Shown here: positions 5,094 through 6,535 of the stretch, piece after piece
How positions within the stretch are numbered: position 1 is the stretch's first letter
Layout: each line of letters starts with the position of its first letter
Origin: Fretibacterium sp.
Lineage (GTDB): Bacteria; Synergistota; Synergistia; Synergistales; Aminobacteriaceae
NCBI GenBank assembly: GCA_016280565.1
Contig: JAEEGY010000006.1
Location: 1 to 6,535 of the forward strand
Length of the DNA stretch: 6,535 nucleotides
Direction: 5' to 3'
Notes under the pieces: model-generated
Database searches by the model: none
The model's input: only the letters and a program-made list of their open reading frames with translations
Told to the model about the DNA's origin: nothing
Program-made: the position numbers and the translations under genes

Positions 5094-6535
5094 CGCTCCG
5101 GGAGTTAAAGATCGGGGAAAGCGCGGTCATTACAGCCGTTGGGGGTGAGGGAGCCCTTCGCCAGCATTTTTTGGACATGGGGGTCATCCCCGGGGTGGAA
5201 CTGACGGTCGTTCGTTTCGCCCCCATGGGGGATCCCATGGAGCTGCGCATCCATGACTACGAGCTGACGCTTCGCCTGGAGGACGCGGGGCACATTGAGG
5301 TCCGGCCGGTTCAGCCGCAAGAGAAGCCGGGGCAGGCTCCTTGTCGTCCCCAGGCCGAACACCCCGGTCTGGGTGAGGAGGGCAAATATCACTCGGAGGG
5401 GAGCGGCGAGCCCCTGCCGGAGGGGACTCTGCTGACCTACGCGCTGGTGGGCAACCAGAACTCCGGCAAGACCACGTTGTTCAACCAGCTCACGGGGGCA
5501 AACCAGCACGTTGGGAATTTTCCTGGCGTGACGGTGGACCGCAAGGACGGCGTTATCAAAGGACATTCCGATACTCTGATCACGGACCTGCCGGGCATCT
5601 ATTCCATGTCGCCCTACAGCAGTGAGGAGATCGTCTCCCGAAACTTCGTTCTGAACGAAAAACCCCGCGCCATCATCAACATTGTGGATGCGACGAACAT
5701 TGAGAGGAACCTGTACCTGACGATACAGCTCCTGGAGATGAACATCCCCATGGTGGTTGCGCTGAACATGATGGACGAGGTCAGCGGGAACGGCGGCTCC
5801 ATCGACATCAACGAGATGGAGTCCCTGCTGGGGGTCCCCGTCGTCCCGATATCCGCCGCGCGGAACGAGGGCGTCGACGAGCTGGTGAGGCACGCGCTTC
5901 ACATCGCCCATTACCAGGAACGTCCCACCCGCCAGGACTTTTGCAGCGAGGACGATCACGGCGGGGCCATCCACCGCTGCCTGCACGCCATCATTCACCT
6001 GATCGAGGACCATGCGGAGCGGGCCGGACTTCCCGTCCGTTTCGCGGCGGACAAGGCCGTCGAGGGCGATCCCCTTGTCCTGGAGCAGTTGAAGCTGGAC
6101 GAAAATGAGCACGAGATGCTGGAACACATCATCGTCCAGATGGAGGCGGAGCGAGGGCTGGACCGCAGCGCGGCCGTGGCCGATATGCGCTTCAGCTTCA
6201 TCAAGAAGGTATGCAGCCGGGCGGTGGTCAAGCCCAGGGAGAGCCGCGAACACCTGCGCAGTCAGAAAATCGACCGCTTTTTAACGGGGAAGTATACGGC
6301 CATCCCTCTCTTTATCCTGACCATGCTCCTGACCTTCTGGCTGACGTTCAACGTGGTTGGCTCCTATTTTCAGGAGATTCTGGAGACGGGAATAGGCGCC
6401 TTGACGGGATTTACGGACTCCGCTCTGGCTGCTGCGAATGTCAACGCCGTGCTTCACGGTCTGATCATCGACGGTATCTTTGCCGGGGTGGGCAGCGTCC
6501 TGAGTTTTCTGCCCATCATCGTGACGCTGTTCTTC
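5090..6535 (+). CDS. feoB: FeoA-FeoB fusion ferrous iron transporter, 3' end beyond the window
   Basis: The frame is open from ATG 5090 to the window edge (482 codons). Residues 1-74 are a FeoA SH3-like domain (LRELKIGESAVI, LDMGVIPGVELTV, YELTLRLEDA). A 38-residue variable linker with one cysteine (Cys85) leads to the FeoB G domain: G1 GNQNSGKT at 121-128, G2 Thr148 in GVTVD, G3 DLPG at 166-169, G4 NMMD at 226-229 and G5 SAA at 255-257. Residues about 275-395 are the helical spacer (GDI-like) domain. The membrane part opens with DRFLTGKY at 395, the first helix is about 403-423, and GVGSVLSFLPI (466-476) begins the first Gate segment. FeoB imports Fe(II) at the inner membrane. About 250-300 C-terminal residues should lie to the right. 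AAGGAG at 5075-5080 is the ribosome binding site, inside the preceding J-protein gene, which it overlaps by ATGA. No Fur box is visible upstream. Separate feoA annotation would be wrong here because no stop separates the domains. Confidence 0.95.
   Translation, partial: MTLRELKIGESAVITAVGGEGALRQHFLDMGVIPGVELTVVRFAPMGDPMELRIHDYELTLRLEDAGHIEVRPVQPQEKPGQAPCRPQAEHPGLGEEGKYHSEGSGEPLPEGTLLTYALVGNQNSGKTTLFNQLTGANQHVGNFPGVTVDRKDGVIKGHSDTLITDLPGIYSMSPYSSEEIVSRNFVLNEKPRAIINIVDATNIERNLYLTIQLLEMNIPMVVALNMMDEVSGNGGSIDINEMESLLGVPVVPISAARNEGVDELVRHALHIAHYQERPTRQDFCSEDDHGGAIHRCLHAIIHLIEDHAERAGLPVRFAADKAVEGDPLVLEQLKLDENEHEMLEHIIVQMEAERGLDRSAAVADMRFSFIKKVCSRAVVKPRESREHLRSQKIDRFLTGKYTAIPLFILTMLLTFWLTFNVVGSYFQEILETGIGALTGFTDSALAAANVNAVLHGLIIDGIFAGVGSVLSFLPIIVTLFF

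Noticed and set aside
5105..6253. A 382-codon minus-strand open frame
   Set aside because: It lies entirely antisense to feoAB, whose plus-strand translation carries all the FeoA and GTPase motifs. Long antisense frames are expected in GC-rich genes.
1..6535. CRISPR array, insertion sequence, phage or toxin-antitoxin system
   Set aside because: No spaced direct repeats, transposase or integrase motifs, terminal repeats, or small paired toxin/antitoxin genes are present.

Overview
The window is a compact, GC-rich bacterial chromosomal segment with two short plus-strand operon-like groups flanking one minus-strand gene. The gene content points to an anaerobe: a FeoA-FeoB ferrous-iron transporter fusion, a C_GCAxxG_C_C cysteine-rich redox protein and a TDT-family transporter. 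The FeoB G1 wording (GNQNSGKT rather than GNPNSGKT) resembles the form I associate with Clostridia-like and Synergistota-like anaerobes. That placement comes from memory of the families and is only a guess; nothing here fixes the taxon.

Left part (about 1-1616, plus strand): a short leader with a small hairpin, a ten-helix TDT (TehA/SLAC1-like) transporter probably starting at a TTG codon, and 32 nt later a C_GCAxxG_C_C family protein. The two are probably co-transcribed. The 209-bp convergent gap that follows (1617-1825) holds no gene. It carries two long imperfect inverted repeats and a perfect 7-bp hairpin that overlaps the stop codon of the next gene.

Middle (1826-3794, minus strand): a single exported S9-family (prolyl-oligopeptidase-like) serine peptidase with an intact Ser508/Asp593/His625 triad, a signal peptide, a strong Shine-Dalgarno and a plausible -10 box. 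It probably supplies peptides or amino acids by extracytoplasmic proteolysis.

Right part (3918-6535, plus strand): a near-consensus sigma-70 promoter reads into a tRNA-Leu(CAA) gene. Without any visible terminator, this runs into a J-domain protein with a HEAT-like helical C-terminus. The J-protein gene overlaps a feoA-feoB fusion gene by ATGA, and the fusion runs off the window. The unusual part of the window is this arrangement: a dedicated J-domain/alpha-solenoid protein translationally coupled to a fused Fe(II) transporter, possibly behind a tRNA. No mobile element, CRISPR array or phage gene is visible.
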